Assembly: GCF_900100485.1 (NCBI RefSeq)
Contig: NZ_FNDH01000001.1
Location: forward strand, 152,970 to 216,969
DNA: 64,000 nt
Direction: 5' to 3'
DNA from: Nitrosomonas sp. Nm132
GTDB lineage: Bacteria; Pseudomonadota; Gammaproteobacteria; Burkholderiales; Nitrosomonadaceae
Shown here: one piece after another, positions 10,917 to 19,708 of the stretch
Position numbering within the stretch: position 1 is the first letter of the stretch
Layout: each line of letters starts with the position of its first letter
The notes under the pieces: model-generated
Seen by the model: the letters and a program-made list of their open reading frames with translations, nothing else
Databases searched by the model: none
What the model was told of the DNA's origin: nothing
Made by a program: the position numbers and the translations under genes

Positions 10917-11337
10917 TAAATACTCCACGAAATTAACAGATTAAAATAAAGGGGTATTCTAACAAAAAATATATATACAGATTCTGAAAAAGAGCGCTTA
11001 AGACAAGATGTTATGAATGGCCAAATAATCATGCGCATCCCATTTAATTAACTCATCTCACTTCAGTATTGACAGCTTGAGGACTAGGCAAGGATAATGT
11101 CATGATTCTCAAAAGAAAGCACTCCTGGTCGCTCAGCATGAACCGCCCTAGACCCTTGCATTTTCCTTAACTTTATTATCTGAATATCAGACACATTCAT
11201 GGTATTTTCCTCATCATTGCCACCTCCGTTTAAATATCAATAATAAGGTCTCTAAACTAGAAGACCCCCCTGATCCCACAAGATTCAAACATGTTTTTTC
11301 AACTTTTCACATGCAACCTTGTCACGGAGCCTGGTTT
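10917..11337. other. Intergenic region between ndk and the aminotransferase
   Basis: This 421-bp AT-rich stretch separates the divergent ndk and aminotransferase genes and should hold both promoters. I see no clear -35/-10 pair that I would defend. The only gene-like signal is the short minus-strand frame at 11084-11200 with a strong Shine-Dalgarno upstream, listed separately. A GGAG motif 8 bases before 11338 serves the aminotransferase. Confidence 0.5.
11084..11200 (-). CDS. Possible 38-aa small protein, unrecognised
   Basis: The frame MNVSDIQIIKLRKMQGSR... ends in ...NHDIILA and has 38 codons. On the mRNA a GGAGGTGG Shine-Dalgarno lies 5 bases before a six-codon frame (MMRKIP) whose ATGA stop overlaps the ATG of the 38-codon frame, an arrangement typical of translational coupling. 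No signal peptide, metal motif or known family was recognised. It precedes ndk by about 170 bp on the same strand. It may be a real small protein, a leader, or chance. Confidence 0.3.
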   Translation of the reverse strand: MNVSDIQIIKLRKMQGSRAVHAERPGVLSFENHDIILA

Positions 11338-12723
11338 ATGAATATTCAGGAACTCATTCAGCAACGCGGCAAAGAGAATTTCGCTTTACACGATCATTAT
11401 CTCAATAGCCAGATGGTGAAAGTGCTCAAAACAATAGGCTTTGATCGCCATTATGTAAAAGCTGAAGGGGCCTACCTTATTGACGATCGAGGCAATCGCT
11501 ACCTTGATTTGCTGAGTGGTTTCGGTGTCTTTGCGCTCGGACGCAATCACCCGAAAATCGTCCAGGTGCTTAAAGATGTTCTCAGTGCAGATCTCCCTAA
11601 TCTTGTACAACTGGATGTATCGTTGCTGTCCGGGTTACTCGCCGAAAAGCTGGTAGCCATCAGTCCAGAAGGTTTGGGGCGCGTTTTCTTTGCCAACTCT
11701 GGAACTGAAACGATCGAAGCTGCAATTAAATTTAGTCGTTATGCAACAGGCAAATCCAAAATTATTTACTGTCAGGGAGGTTATCACGGTCTCAGCCTCG
11801 GTTCACTTTCGGCTACCGGAGATTCTCACTACAAGCAAGGATTTGGTCCACTTTTACCAGATTTTATTGAGATTCCATTCGGAGATCTGGCCGCTTTAGA
11901 AGAAGCGCTCTCCCAAAAAGATGTCGCCGCCTTTATTACCGAGCCGATACAAGGGCATGGTGTCTGGATACCGGATGATCATTATTTACCAGAAGCTGCT
12001 GAGCTGACTCGTCGTTATGGTGCATTATTTATAGCGGATGAAGTACAAACAGGATTGGGACGCACTGGCAAATGGTGGGCCGTAGAACACTGGTCGGTTG
12101 TTCCGGATATTCTCTGCATGGCAAAAGCACTGTCAGGAGGATTCGTTCCCATCGGCGCACTGATCTGCAAGGAATGGATCTTTGATCGTGTTTTCAATCG
12201 TATGGACCGGGCTGTTGTTCATGGCAGCACCTTCGGCAAAAATAATCTTGCCATGGCAGCCGGATTAGCCACCCTCGAAGTACTGGAATCAGAAAATCTG
12301 ATCGAAAAATCTGCTCAATCTGGGCAAGCAATCATCGAAGCACTGCGGCCCCTTGTCGGAGAATATGAATGCCTGAAGGAAATCCGGGGAAAAGGCATGA
12401 TGATTGCCTTAGAATTTACTGAACCGAAAAGCCTATCTCTGAGAATGTCCTGGAAAATGCTGGAAGCGGCTAACAAGGGGTTGTTCTCGCAAATGATTAC
12501 TGTCCCCTTGTTTTCCCGGCATCGTATTCTGTCCCAGGTAGCGGGCCGCGGCATGAATATCGTCAAGTTTATTCCGCCACTCATTCTTACCGAATCCGAT
12601 ATAAAGTGGATCGTAGACGCAGTTAAAAATGTTGTCAGTGACGCACATCGCGGTCCGGCTGCAGTTTGGGATTTGGGCAGAACACTTGCAACCAAGGCTT
12701 TACGAATAAAAGCCGGCACTTAA
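11338..12723 (+). CDS. Class III PLP aminotransferase, HpnO-like
   Basis: This fold-type I, class III aminotransferase shows the phosphate-binding ANSGTETIEAAIK, the GGYHG motif, the cofactor-binding ADEVQTGLGRTG, and the Schiff-base Lys in MAKALSGGFVPIGA (about Lys263). The ATG at 11338 is chosen because GGAG lies 8 bases upstream; an upstream ATG at 11311 would add nine residues without a ribosome site. Length of 461 aa and the MVKVLKTIGFDR N-terminus resemble HpnO, which forms aminobacteriohopanetriol in hopanoid producers. No other hopanoid genes are in the window, so ornithine/acetylornithine-type or other substrates remain possible. It stands alone, converging on dnaQ. Confidence 0.75.
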   Translation: MNIQELIQQRGKENFALHDHYLNSQMVKVLKTIGFDRHYVKAEGAYLIDDRGNRYLDLLSGFGVFALGRNHPKIVQVLKDVLSADLPNLVQLDVSLLSGLLAEKLVAISPEGLGRVFFANSGTETIEAAIKFSRYATGKSKIIYCQGGYHGLSLGSLSATGDSHYKQGFGPLLPDFIEIPFGDLAALEEALSQKDVAAFITEPIQGHGVWIPDDHYLPEAAELTRRYGALFIADEVQTGLGRTGKWWAVEHWSVVPDILCMAKALSGGFVPIGALICKEWIFDRVFNRMDRAVVHGSTFGKNNLAMAAGLATLEVLESENLIEKSAQSGQAIIEALRPLVGEYECLKEIRGKGMMIALEFTEPKSLSLRMSWKMLEAANKGLFSQMITVPLFSRHRILSQVAGRGMNIVKFIPPLILTESDIKWIVDAVKNVVSDAHRGPAAVWDLGRTLATKALRIKAGT

Positions 12724-12772
12724 CGATTTTATAAAAAAGCATGAGATCGCATATGATATATGTGATTTCATA

Positions 12773-13477
12773 CTATGCGCTGAATTCCGCATGTTTCCAC
12801 AAGCACTTTCCTTTACTTTCTTTATCAATATGCTCAAGTTGCCGCACGTGTAATTCAAGCTCTTGCTCACTAGCAGACAGTACAGTCAAATGCAGATTTT
12901 CCACACTGACTGCTGTATCGATTGACAATGGCGCGATATCCAATTCCATCAATAAACTTTCTTGCCCTCTGGTCATAGCCAAATAGACTTCGGCCAAAAG
13001 CTCCGCATCCAGTAATGCGCCATGTAAGGTGCGCCTCGAATGATCAATCTGATAGCGCTCGCACAACGCATCCAGGTTATTCCGTTTACCAGGATGCATC
13101 TCTTTGGCGAGAACAAGGGTATCAGTAATCTCGGTGCAGTAATTTTTCAGAGGTTGCAACCTGATCAACCCTAATTCATGATCGAGAAATCCTACATCAA
13201 ACGGTGCATTATGAATAAGAAGCTCCGCATCCCCGATGAACTCCAGCAAGGCTTTATAAATATCACGAAATTTATGTTTGTCTTGCAAAAACGCTCTAGT
13301 CAGACCATGGATTTGCAGCGCGCTCGCATCACTTTCCCGTTCAGGATTCAGGTAGTAATGAAAATGACGGCCTGTCAATTGCCGGTTGCACATTTCAATC
13401 GCCGCTATTTCAACAATGCGGTGACCCAATTTAGGATCTAAGCCGGTTGTCTCAGTATCCAGAAAAATTTGCCGCAT
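12773..13477 (-). CDS. dnaQ: DNA polymerase III epsilon subunit (3'-5' exonuclease)
   Basis: This DEDD-family proofreading exonuclease shows Exo I FLDTETTGLDP near the N-terminus, Exo II HNAPFDVGFLDHEL, and Exo III HGALLDAELLAEVYL with its catalytic His and Asp. The ATG at 13477 is used; a TTG just upstream (13480) is in frame but less likely. The stop of rnhA overlaps the start as TGATG, a coupled arrangement. The C-terminal alpha-binding tail is short, giving 234 aa, close to the E. coli subunit. rnhA and dnaQ are adjacent in many proteobacteria, but here they are co-directional rather than divergent as in E. coli. Confidence 0.96.
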   Translation of the reverse strand: MRQIFLDTETTGLDPKLGHRIVEIAAIEMCNRQLTGRHFHYYLNPERESDASALQIHGLTRAFLQDKHKFRDIYKALLEFIGDAELLIHNAPFDVGFLDHELGLIRLQPLKNYCTEITDTLVLAKEMHPGKRNNLDALCERYQIDHSRRTLHGALLDAELLAEVYLAMTRGQESLLMELDIAPLSIDTAVSVENLHLTVLSASEQELELHVRQLEHIDKESKGKCLWKHAEFSA

Positions 13478-13983
13478 CAATCGCCTGCCTTACCACCTAA
13501 GTTACTCTTTTTTGGGATCACCGATTCAACTCCCCGATTAGCCAGCTCGTCTGCTCGCTCATTACCGTCATGGCCAGCATGTCCCCGCACCCAGAACCAC
13601 TCAATTTGATATTGCTGCGCCAATTGATCAAGCTCTCTCCATAATTCTTCATTCTTCACTGGCTTCCTGTCAGCCGTGCGCCATCCTTTTCTTTTCCAGC
13701 CGTGTATCCACTCACTGATTCCTTTCTGGACATACTGGGAATCAGTATGAAGCTGTATTTTGCAAGATTCCCCTAAAACAGGCAGCGATGCTAATGCCTG
13801 CAATGCACGAATTGCCGCGAGCAATTCCATCCGATTATTGGTAGTCCTTTCTTCACCGCCAAATAATTCCTGCGCCCCTCCCTGGTATTTTAGCAAAACC
13901 CCCCAGCCACCAATACCAGGATTGCCCTTGCAGGCACCATCGGTAAAAATCTCCACCACGCATGTAGCGTCTTGCATGTTCAT
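13477..13983 (-). CDS. rnhA: Ribonuclease HI
   Basis: RNase HI degrades the RNA strand of RNA-DNA hybrids. The catalytic acidic residues are visible in [11 protein letters not shown] (Asp), [12 protein letters not shown] (Glu), HTDSQYV (Asp) and GNERADELA (Asp), together with the flexible-loop His of RGHAGHDGN. The basic handle region [15 protein letters not shown] is present. The 168-aa length is slightly longer than E. coli RNase HI, with an extra tail after ANRGVES. It is coupled to dnaQ and follows the yafS-like gene by 49 bp. Confidence 0.97.
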   Translation of the reverse strand: MNMQDATCVVEIFTDGACKGNPGIGGWGVLLKYQGGAQELFGGEERTTNNRMELLAAIRALQALASLPVLGESCKIQLHTDSQYVQKGISEWIHGWKRKGWRTADRKPVKNEELWRELDQLAQQYQIEWFWVRGHAGHDGNERADELANRGVESVIPKKSNLGGKAGD

Positions 13984-14032
13984 CTCTGATTTGTATTTTT
14001 ACTTGATGATTAATAGTCCAGCGTGATTATAC

Positions 14033-14794
14033 TCACTCCACAGTATCTTTGAATTTCTGCGTCACCGGAGCAATCTTTCTTTTGCTAGCCAAGCTATTTT
14101 CCCAGCAAGGCTTAATAATACGCATACCATGGATTTGCTTGATCGCCTGTAAGAAATAAACCCCTCCCGAAATCGGCCACCAACGATCTCCCGCAGCCTC
14201 CATAAAATGAAAACGCTTTATCCATCTTTCTTTACTAAAGGGAGGAACATAGCAGCCGAGTCGCCCCCCGACAATCTCGAAATCAAGCAGTTTCAACCAA
14301 TCCTTGAGCCGAGATAACGCGATAAATCGACCCCACCACGGAAATTCATTTTTCGCTGCCTTGAAATACTGGTGCGCCCCCCAAAGGCTGAACGGATTAA
14401 AACCACTGATTACGACATGGCCCTCTGGCATCAAAACACGGTGTACTTCGCGAAGAATCTGATGTGGATTAGAATTGAACTCCAATACATGCGGCAACAA
14501 AACCAGATCCATACTGCCACTGTCGATTGGCAGAAAATCAGGTAACGCATGGAAGGATGCACCATGGCTGATGCCCAGGCGAAACTGAAAAGGGATACGA
14601 TTAGCGCGCAAAAAATTAAACTGAGAAAATCCGATTTGCAAAGCGTGATAGCCAAAAATATTGATAACCGCTTGATCAAAATAGCTCTGCTCCTCTGCCA
14701 ACAAGTATTGGCCCAGTGAGGTTGCAAACCATTGCTGCATGTCCTGCGCTTGCGTGGAGAGAGTCATGATATTGTTAGCGCTCAATCTCATCAT
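14033..14794 (-). CDS. SAM-dependent methyltransferase, YafS-like
   Basis: The 253-aa protein has a Methyltransf_11-type domain: MDLVLLPHVLEFNSNPHQIL matches motif IV and post-motif regions, and REVHRVLMPEGHVVISGFNP is the conserved beta5 segment. The usual N-terminal GxGxG motif I is poorly formed here (the region IFGYHALQIGFSQ), as in other members of this subfamily. It lies between gloB (divergent, 34 bp) and rnhA, the same place as E. coli yafS. Substrate is unknown; I make no claim beyond the fold and synteny. Confidence 0.8.
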   Translation of the reverse strand: MMRLSANNIMTLSTQAQDMQQWFATSLGQYLLAEEQSYFDQAVINIFGYHALQIGFSQFNFLRANRIPFQFRLGISHGASFHALPDFLPIDSGSMDLVLLPHVLEFNSNPHQILREVHRVLMPEGHVVISGFNPFSLWGAHQYFKAAKNEFPWWGRFIALSRLKDWLKLLDFEIVGGRLGCYVPPFSKERWIKRFHFMEAAGDRWWPISGGVYFLQAIKQIHGMRIIKPCWENSLASKRKIAPVTQKFKDTVE

Positions 14795-14828
14795 AAATAT
14801 ATACTGTAACTAAACCGAGAGAAACACC

Positions 14829-15593
14829 ATGCTCAATATTTACCCTGTTCGCGCCTTTAAAGACAACTATATCTGGATAATTCATGATCAGCATTACGCT
14901 GCCATTGTCGATCCGGGAAGCGCAACGCCCGTGCTAACCTATCTCCAGCAACAGAAATTGCAACCCATCGCCATCCTCAGCACGCACCATCATCACGATC
15001 ATACCGCAGGCAATGTTACCTTATTGCAGGCATTTACCATGCCAGTGTATGGTCCCGCACATGAAAATATTCCCGGGCTGACACACGGTCTCAGAGAGGG
15101 GGATACTCTCCACCTAACTGAGCTATCACTTGATCTTGCCGTACTGGATATACCCGGCCATACGGCAGGCCATATTGCGTATTATGGCGGAAAATCGTTA
15201 TTTTGTGGCGACACCCTGTTTGCCTGTGGCTGTGGACGCATTTTTGAAGGCACCGCACAACAGATGTATGCTTCATTACAGAAACTAGCCAATCTGCCTA
15301 ATGAAACTCTTGTCTACTGCACTCATGAATACACGCTGTCCAATGTCCGCTTTGCAAAGGTGGTCGATGCTGATAACCCAGTCTTAGCACAACGCGCAAA
15401 CGAAATAGAAGCGCAAAGAAAGCATAATACCCCCACGCTTCCCTCAACGTTAGCCATCGAAAAAGTGACGAATCCTTTTTTGCGATGTACTCAGCCAGCC
15501 ATCATTCACGCTGCTAACCAGCATTCTGGCAAAATACTGCCAGACTCCATCAGTGTTTTTACAGAAATTCGCAAATGGAAAGATACATTTTAA
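14829..15593 (+). CDS. gloB: Hydroxyacylglutathione hydrolase (glyoxalase II)
   Basis: GloB hydrolyses S-lactoylglutathione to D-lactate and glutathione, the second step of methylglyoxal detoxification. The metallo-beta-lactamase metal motif THHHHDHTAGN is at residues 52-62, followed by the His of IPGHTAGHIAYYG, the bridging Asp in FCGDTLFACGCGR, and the C-terminal His in YCTHEYTLSN. The glutathione-binding RKHNTPTLPST segment is present. Length of 254 aa is typical. It is divergent from the yafS-like gene. A D-lactate dehydrogenase-like gene at 58.97 kb could act on its product. Confidence 0.96.
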   Translation: MLNIYPVRAFKDNYIWIIHDQHYAAIVDPGSATPVLTYLQQQKLQPIAILSTHHHHDHTAGNVTLLQAFTMPVYGPAHENIPGLTHGLREGDTLHLTELSLDLAVLDIPGHTAGHIAYYGGKSLFCGDTLFACGCGRIFEGTAQQMYASLQKLANLPNETLVYCTHEYTLSNVRFAKVVDADNPVLAQRANEIEAQRKHNTPTLPSTLAIEKVTNPFLRCTQPAIIHAANQHSGKILPDSISVFTEIRKWKDTF

Positions 15594-15611
15594 TTCTCAG
15601 AATTTATATAG

Positions 15612-16187
15612 TTAAACTGGGCAACCATCTGAACCACAACTCGCAGATTCAGCGTCACTTTGTTTACTTTGAGGAGCAGATTGTACGAGTCCCGTTTCGT
15701 CAATCTCTTCCGCCAGCAATGTCCCTATGGATACGCCCAATATAAAATCATTGACATGACCAAATTTGTGCAAACGCAGATGACCAGTTTTATCAATTAA
15801 GATAGTCGTGGGTGTACCTTGCATCTGATAGGTCATCATGGTGTGCGGAATGACGTGCTGATCGCTCGGTTTATCGATCCCGATTGGAAAACGTAATCGA
15901 TATTCATAGGAAAATACTTCAAGCGCTTCACGCCCCATAACTGAATGATGCTCAAAGACTGTATGGAGGCCAATCACGGCAACTTGATCTGGATTAAATT
16001 CTTCGAATATCCGTTGCGTTTGAGGAATGCCAACCTGCACACAACCAGGGCATAGCATCTGAAAAGCATGCAACAACACAACCTTACCGCGCAATGAAGT
16101 AAGTGTAATAGGGTGAGGAGTATTGAGCCAACCCACTGTCTGGAGCTCTGGCGCCAGAATTTTTTCAACTGCTTGATTAGTTTTCAT
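15612..16187 (-). CDS. Thioredoxin-fold redoxin (TlpA/AhpC-TSA type)
   Basis: The 191-aa protein has a thioredoxin-like fold: LRGKVVLLHAFQMLCPGC with a CPGC active site (Cys46 and Cys49), a cis-Pro segment MQGTPTTILIDKTGHLR, and a C-terminal helix. No signal peptide is visible, so it is probably cytosolic. An extra Cys-rich tail (ASCGSDGCPV) ends the protein and could bind metal or take part in disulfide relay. It converges with gloB (18 bp gap). Redoxin family is clear; whether it is a peroxidase or a disulfide reductase cannot be told from the sequence. Confidence 0.82.
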   Translation of the reverse strand: MKTNQAVEKILAPELQTVGWLNTPHPITLTSLRGKVVLLHAFQMLCPGCVQVGIPQTQRIFEEFNPDQVAVIGLHTVFEHHSVMGREALEVFSYEYRLRFPIGIDKPSDQHVIPHTMMTYQMQGTPTTILIDKTGHLRLHKFGHVNDFILGVSIGTLLAEEIDETGLVQSAPQSKQSDAESASCGSDGCPV

Positions 16188-16526
16188 TAATTAACTACCT
16201 CTTGCTTTTGTTTTAGAAGCTGCATATTACGCCAATTCTAAAGCAAAACTTGCTTTGTCGGCTTCTCCTTACCGTATTGTCCATACTGTCTAGCTTACCG
16301 TCGCATCATCCTTCATTTAGAGATAATGGCATTAGAAAGCAATAGATACGAATATACACAACCCGCATACCTATCTCTTTAAATTTTATTAAAAAATAAA
16401 GGGCAAATTATTCTGCGCCAAGAAGCGCCAGGAATAAAATACCCTTCTCATTCTAAAGCTTAGAGGTAACTATTATAGCCTTGGCAAACCCTCTCTCCTG
16501 TTTATCAACTTGCCAAGCTGCTTTGC
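16188..16526. other. Intergenic region between redoxin and cytochrome P460
   Basis: This 339-bp AT-rich stretch holds the redoxin promoter side and the 3' flank of the P460 gene. An 8-bp inverted repeat (CTTGGCAA at 16480-16487 and TTGCCAAG at 16510-16517) lies just after the P460 stop and may form a 3' hairpin, but it lacks a U-run. No coding signal seen. Confidence 0.4.
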
Positions 16527-17129
16527 TCACTTCCCAGGCTTGCCAGCACGCAATACCGGGTAGTACTGGGTAAACACATGGTCTTCAGCGGCATTTTCTT
16601 TATGACAAGTATTGCAAGATTTATCAGTTTGTGGGGCGGCACTCTTGCTTTCATAGCTTTCATAGCCAAAGTATGCCCAATTGTTGGGTCGATCAGCAAA
16701 ACGCTTCGAATCCTTTACTGTAGCAGCTATGCCGAGGTATTCACCCTGAAAGTAACCCTTGCCACTGGGTGCTTCTTTGGTACCGACACTAACCAACTCC
16801 TTGACGATAATGGTACCATCACGGAATTTACCGGTTTTTTTCCAGTGCGCCCAGCTTGCAGGATCAATGTACACATTGTGAAACTCAGGAAATGCTGGAT
16901 TGTCATCGTTCATGTCTTTGGGTGTCACGGGCGAACCGACGAAAATCCATTCACGATAATTTCTTGGGGTTAGCAACTCTCCTTCTTTATTGAAATGAGC
17001 ATACGTTTTTACATGTCCATGATGCTCATCGTGCTCACCGGCAGTAACAGAAGTTGCCTGACCAACCAACAGACTTGATAACAATAATGGCGCAAAACCA
17101 CTTAACAACGTTCTTTTAAGCCGTGACAT
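16527..17129 (-). CDS. cytL: Cytochrome P460
   Basis: Cytochrome P460 is a periplasmic c-type heme enzyme of ammonia oxidisers that oxidises hydroxylamine, with N2O as a product, and carries a heme crosslinked to a lysine. The sequence has a signal peptide (cleavage around TSVTAG), the family segment NYREWIFVGSPVTP, a Lys-rich region WAHWKKTGKFRDGTIIVKE that contains the candidate crosslinking Lys (about 101), and a single heme motif CNTCH at about 172-176. I chose ATG 17129, with AGGGA six bases upstream; a TTG at 17135 is in frame. The 200-aa length is normal. It is monocistronic. Family certain; the exact crosslinked Lys is inferred. Confidence 0.94.
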   Translation of the reverse strand: MSRLKRTLLSGFAPLLLSSLLVGQATSVTAGEHDEHHGHVKTYAHFNKEGELLTPRNYREWIFVGSPVTPKDMNDDNPAFPEFHNVYIDPASWAHWKKTGKFRDGTIIVKELVSVGTKEAPSGKGYFQGEYLGIAATVKDSKRFADRPNNWAYFGYESYESKSAAPQTDKSCNTCHKENAAEDHVFTQYYPVLRAGKPGK

Positions 17130-17347
17130 AATCAATCCCTAAAGTAATTAAATTAGAATGTCCAGAAAACAGTTATAAACAAAGATTACTTTTTTATGTT
17201 AGACAGAGCTGCACGCCACGTCAAGGCAAGAATTTATTACACCTACCACACCCAATGATAGCTGTGAAAATTTTATTGTATGGCTTAAAAAAATCTTACA
17301 ATTAAAGCTCTTAACCTCAAACACACAAATAAGTGATGCTTAGATAA

Positions 17348-18018
17348 CGTGTGTTCGACGCAAGAAAAGCTGTAAAAGGAATCCGAATTCCTTATGATGA
17401 AACGATTTTGGGAAAGAGCTTCATCACGAGAGGAGTCGGATTCCGCTGAATACTATAGCGATTTTTTGTGCGAGTGACGATTTTTGCCAGGAGTTTGAGT
17501 CGTGGTAGGGTTTCATCTGCCGGGTTACCGGACGTTTAAGCACTATTACCTGAATCAGGTATTGAGGAGTTGGTGAGTTACAATCGCTTTGTTGAGCTGT
17601 TTTCTGATCAGCCGTTTTGGGCGCTGCAGTGGGATGAGCTTCATTGATTCGACCGAGATCAGTGCATGTCACAATCGCCGCATCTGGTCACATAAAGTGA
17701 TGGCGGTGTTTGCTGCCAGGGGAAAGACCCGCGTGGATTGGTTTTATGGATTCAAGCTGCACTTAGTCATTAACGACCAGGGCTACATCTCCCAGCTACT
17801 GTTTGACAAACTTTTGTTGCGTAAACGCTCGATCATGGAGACTGTCAACGATCAACTGAAAAACATCTTGCAAATCGAGCCTTCCCGTCATCGCAGCCCA
17901 TTTAACTTTTTTGTTAATCTGATAGCTTACGCATTCCGGGAGAAAAAACCCTCACTTAATATCAGACCCTCCCAAGCTCTTCCAGTTGTGCTGATGTGAT
18001 CCTTATGTCGAACTCACG
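17348..18018 (+). mobile_element. Internally deleted IS982-family element, copy 1
   Basis: The 671-bp element is bounded by inverted ends, CGTGtGTTCGACGCAAG on the left and the complement of CGTGAGTTCGACATAAG on the right. A reading frame (17589-17999) encodes transposase pieces [39 protein letters not shown] and the C-terminal [12 protein letters not shown], which I recognise as IS982-family. Compared with copy 2 (18851-19635) it lacks 103 bp, removed between short GACC repeats at about 17780, and 12 bp at about 17927. The GNVDDR block with a catalytic Asp is gone, so it cannot transpose by itself. No convincing target duplication was found. Confidence 0.85.
17589..17999 (+). pseudogene. IS982-family transposase, deletion derivative
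   Basis: The frame keeps the first catalytic Asp block (FIDST) and the last block ([13 protein letters not shown] with Glu) but lacks the middle GNVDDR block, lost in a 103-bp deletion that happens to keep frame. The segment between GYISQLLFD and KLLLRKRS is also shorter than in full IS982 transposases. The N-terminal part is broken by stops upstream of 17589. It is not a working transposase. Confidence 0.85.
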
Positions 18019-18112
18019 ATAGCTATTTAATGTCGCCCATGCTTCCTTGTAATGCTTTGTAGTTGAGAATCTCTGAGAATAGACAGAAGCCAATAAAAAA
18101 CGGCAAATTAGA

Positions 18113-18781
18113 CTAATTTCTTGCGGCCCGTATCGCCTTAAGATTTTCTTTAGCATCTTCATTCCCTTGTGCTGCAGCTTTTTCGAACCATTCCACTGCT
18201 TTATTCACATCTTTTGGTACGCCCTCGCCAACAAGATTCATCACACCCAGGTTATTCTGGGCATCCACATTACCTTGCTCAGCCGCTTTGGTAAACCACT
18301 CCACTGCTTTGGCCGCATCTTGAGGAACACCTTGACCTTCTGCATACAGCAGACCTAGATTAAATTGGGCACCCGGGTGTCCCTGTTCAGCAGCACGATA
18401 AAACCAGCCTGCAGCTGCCTCGAGATCATAGTCCATAACTTTCCCCGTCGCATCCTTGGATATGGCCTCTCCAGAATAGAACAAAGCGCCCAGAGCATTC
18501 TGTGCTTCAGCATCACCGGCGTCTGCATCCTGGCGTAACTTCAGAAATCGTTCTTCTGGCGTTAAATTATCGTCTCCCGTCGGCATGATCTTTTTCAGCA
18601 GATCAGCCTTTTGTTCCGGCGTTAATCCTTCTTGGAATATGGATGGCAATTCATTGATCGGAGTGATCTCATCCGGTAACTTCTTCCAAGATCCTTCTGT
18701 CTCGGATTTTCCTGATGATGTTCCATCACCACATCCAGAAAGCATTAACAAAGCAAACAATATAAAAACACGCGTATTCAT
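18113..18781 (-). CDS. Sel1-repeat lipoprotein
   Basis: The start MNTRVFILFALLMLSGC is a lipoprotein signal with lipobox LSGC (Cys17); ATG 18781 is chosen over an upstream TTG. After an acidic Ser-rich linker the protein consists of at least four Sel1-like TPR repeats of about 36 residues, for example GHPGAQFNLGLLYAEGQGV and GNVDAQNNLGVMNLVGEGV. Sel1 proteins are usually protein-interaction scaffolds; no specific role can be assigned. The gene sits alone between two inverted IS982 copies, which makes it possible passenger DNA. A second Sel1 protein is at 38260. Confidence 0.85.
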   Translation of the reverse strand: MNTRVFILFALLMLSGCGDGTSSGKSETEGSWKKLPDEITPINELPSIFQEGLTPEQKADLLKKIMPTGDDNLTPEERFLKLRQDADAGDAEAQNALGALFYSGEAISKDATGKVMDYDLEAAAGWFYRAAEQGHPGAQFNLGLLYAEGQGVPQDAAKAVEWFTKAAEQGNVDAQNNLGVMNLVGEGVPKDVNKAVEWFEKAAAQGNEDAKENLKAIRAARN

Positions 18782-18850
18782 CAAATAATTCCACCCTGCT
18801 TATTAGGTAGGTAAAAAATAATGGAAATTATAACATTTTGGTTATATTAA

Positions 18851-19635
18851 CGTGAGTTCGACATAAGGATCACATCAGCACAACTGGAAGAGCTTGGGAG
18901 GGTCTGATATTAAGTGAGGGTTTTTCTCCCGGAATGCGTAAGCTACCAGCCCGGCTATCAGATTAACAAAAAAGTTAAATGGGCTGCGATGACGGGAAGG
19001 CTCGATTTGGGAGATGTTTTTCAGTTGGTCGTTGACAGTCTCCATGATCGAGCGTTTACGCAACAAAAGTTTGTCAAACAGTAGCTGGGAGATGTAGCCC
19101 CGGTCACCAAAGAGTTTCCCAAATAAGGAACGTGCTAGCTCTGACACCGGGTCACGATCATCGACATTACCTTGCCACTATTTTCACGCTCATTAATTCC
19201 CTCTGGTCATTAATGATTAAGTACAGCTTGAATCCATAAAACCAATCCACGCGGGTCTTTCCCCTGGCAGCAAACACCGCCATCACTTTATGTGACCAGA
19301 TGCGGCGATTGTGACATGCACTGATCTCGGTCGAATCAATGAAGCTCATCCCACTGCAGCGCCCAAAGCGGCTGATCAGAAAATAGCTCAACAAAGCGAT
19401 TGTAACTCACCAACTCCTCAATGCCTGATTTAGGTAATAGTGCTTAAACGTCCGGTAACCCGGCAGATGAAACCCCACCACGACTCAAACTTCTGGCAAA
19501 AATCGTCACTCGCACAAAAAATCGCTATAGTGTCCAGCGGAGCCTGACTCCTCTAGTGATGAAGCTCTTTCCTAAAATTGTTTCATCATAAGGAATTCCG
19601 ATTCCTTTTACAGCTTTTCTTGCGTCGAACTCACG
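18851..19635 (-). mobile_element. Internally deleted IS982-family element, copy 2 (inverted)
   Basis: The 785-bp element is in opposite orientation to copy 1 and has ends that match as inverted repeats (CGTGAGTTCGAC with ATAAG or GCAAG following). It has the [19 protein letters not shown] block that copy 1 lacks. It shares with copy 1 the shortened junction [17 protein letters not shown] and the degenerate N-terminal part. The shared deletion implies that both derive from one already defective ancestor moved in trans. Left flank TAA and right flank TTG give no clear duplication. Confidence 0.85.
18875..19394 (-). pseudogene. IS982-family transposase, frameshifted
   Basis: Two frames encode it: 19394-19167 ([32 protein letters not shown]) and 19147-18875 ([19 protein letters not shown] and [21 protein letters not shown]). 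A frameshift and an in-frame stop separate them near 19150-19170. A conserved segment after GYISQLLFD is missing, so even a frameshift product would be short. Confidence 0.85.
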
Positions 19636-19708
19636 TTGTTTTACAGTCAGATACACTCACCAATCTCAAGATTAATAAGAAGTTCATAGGATCATTACCC
19701 AGATACTA

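Noticed and set aside
17348..19635. Composite transposon carrying the Sel1 gene as a moving unit
   Set aside because: No target duplication was found outside the pair, and both IS copies are defective, so movement as a unit is not demonstrated.
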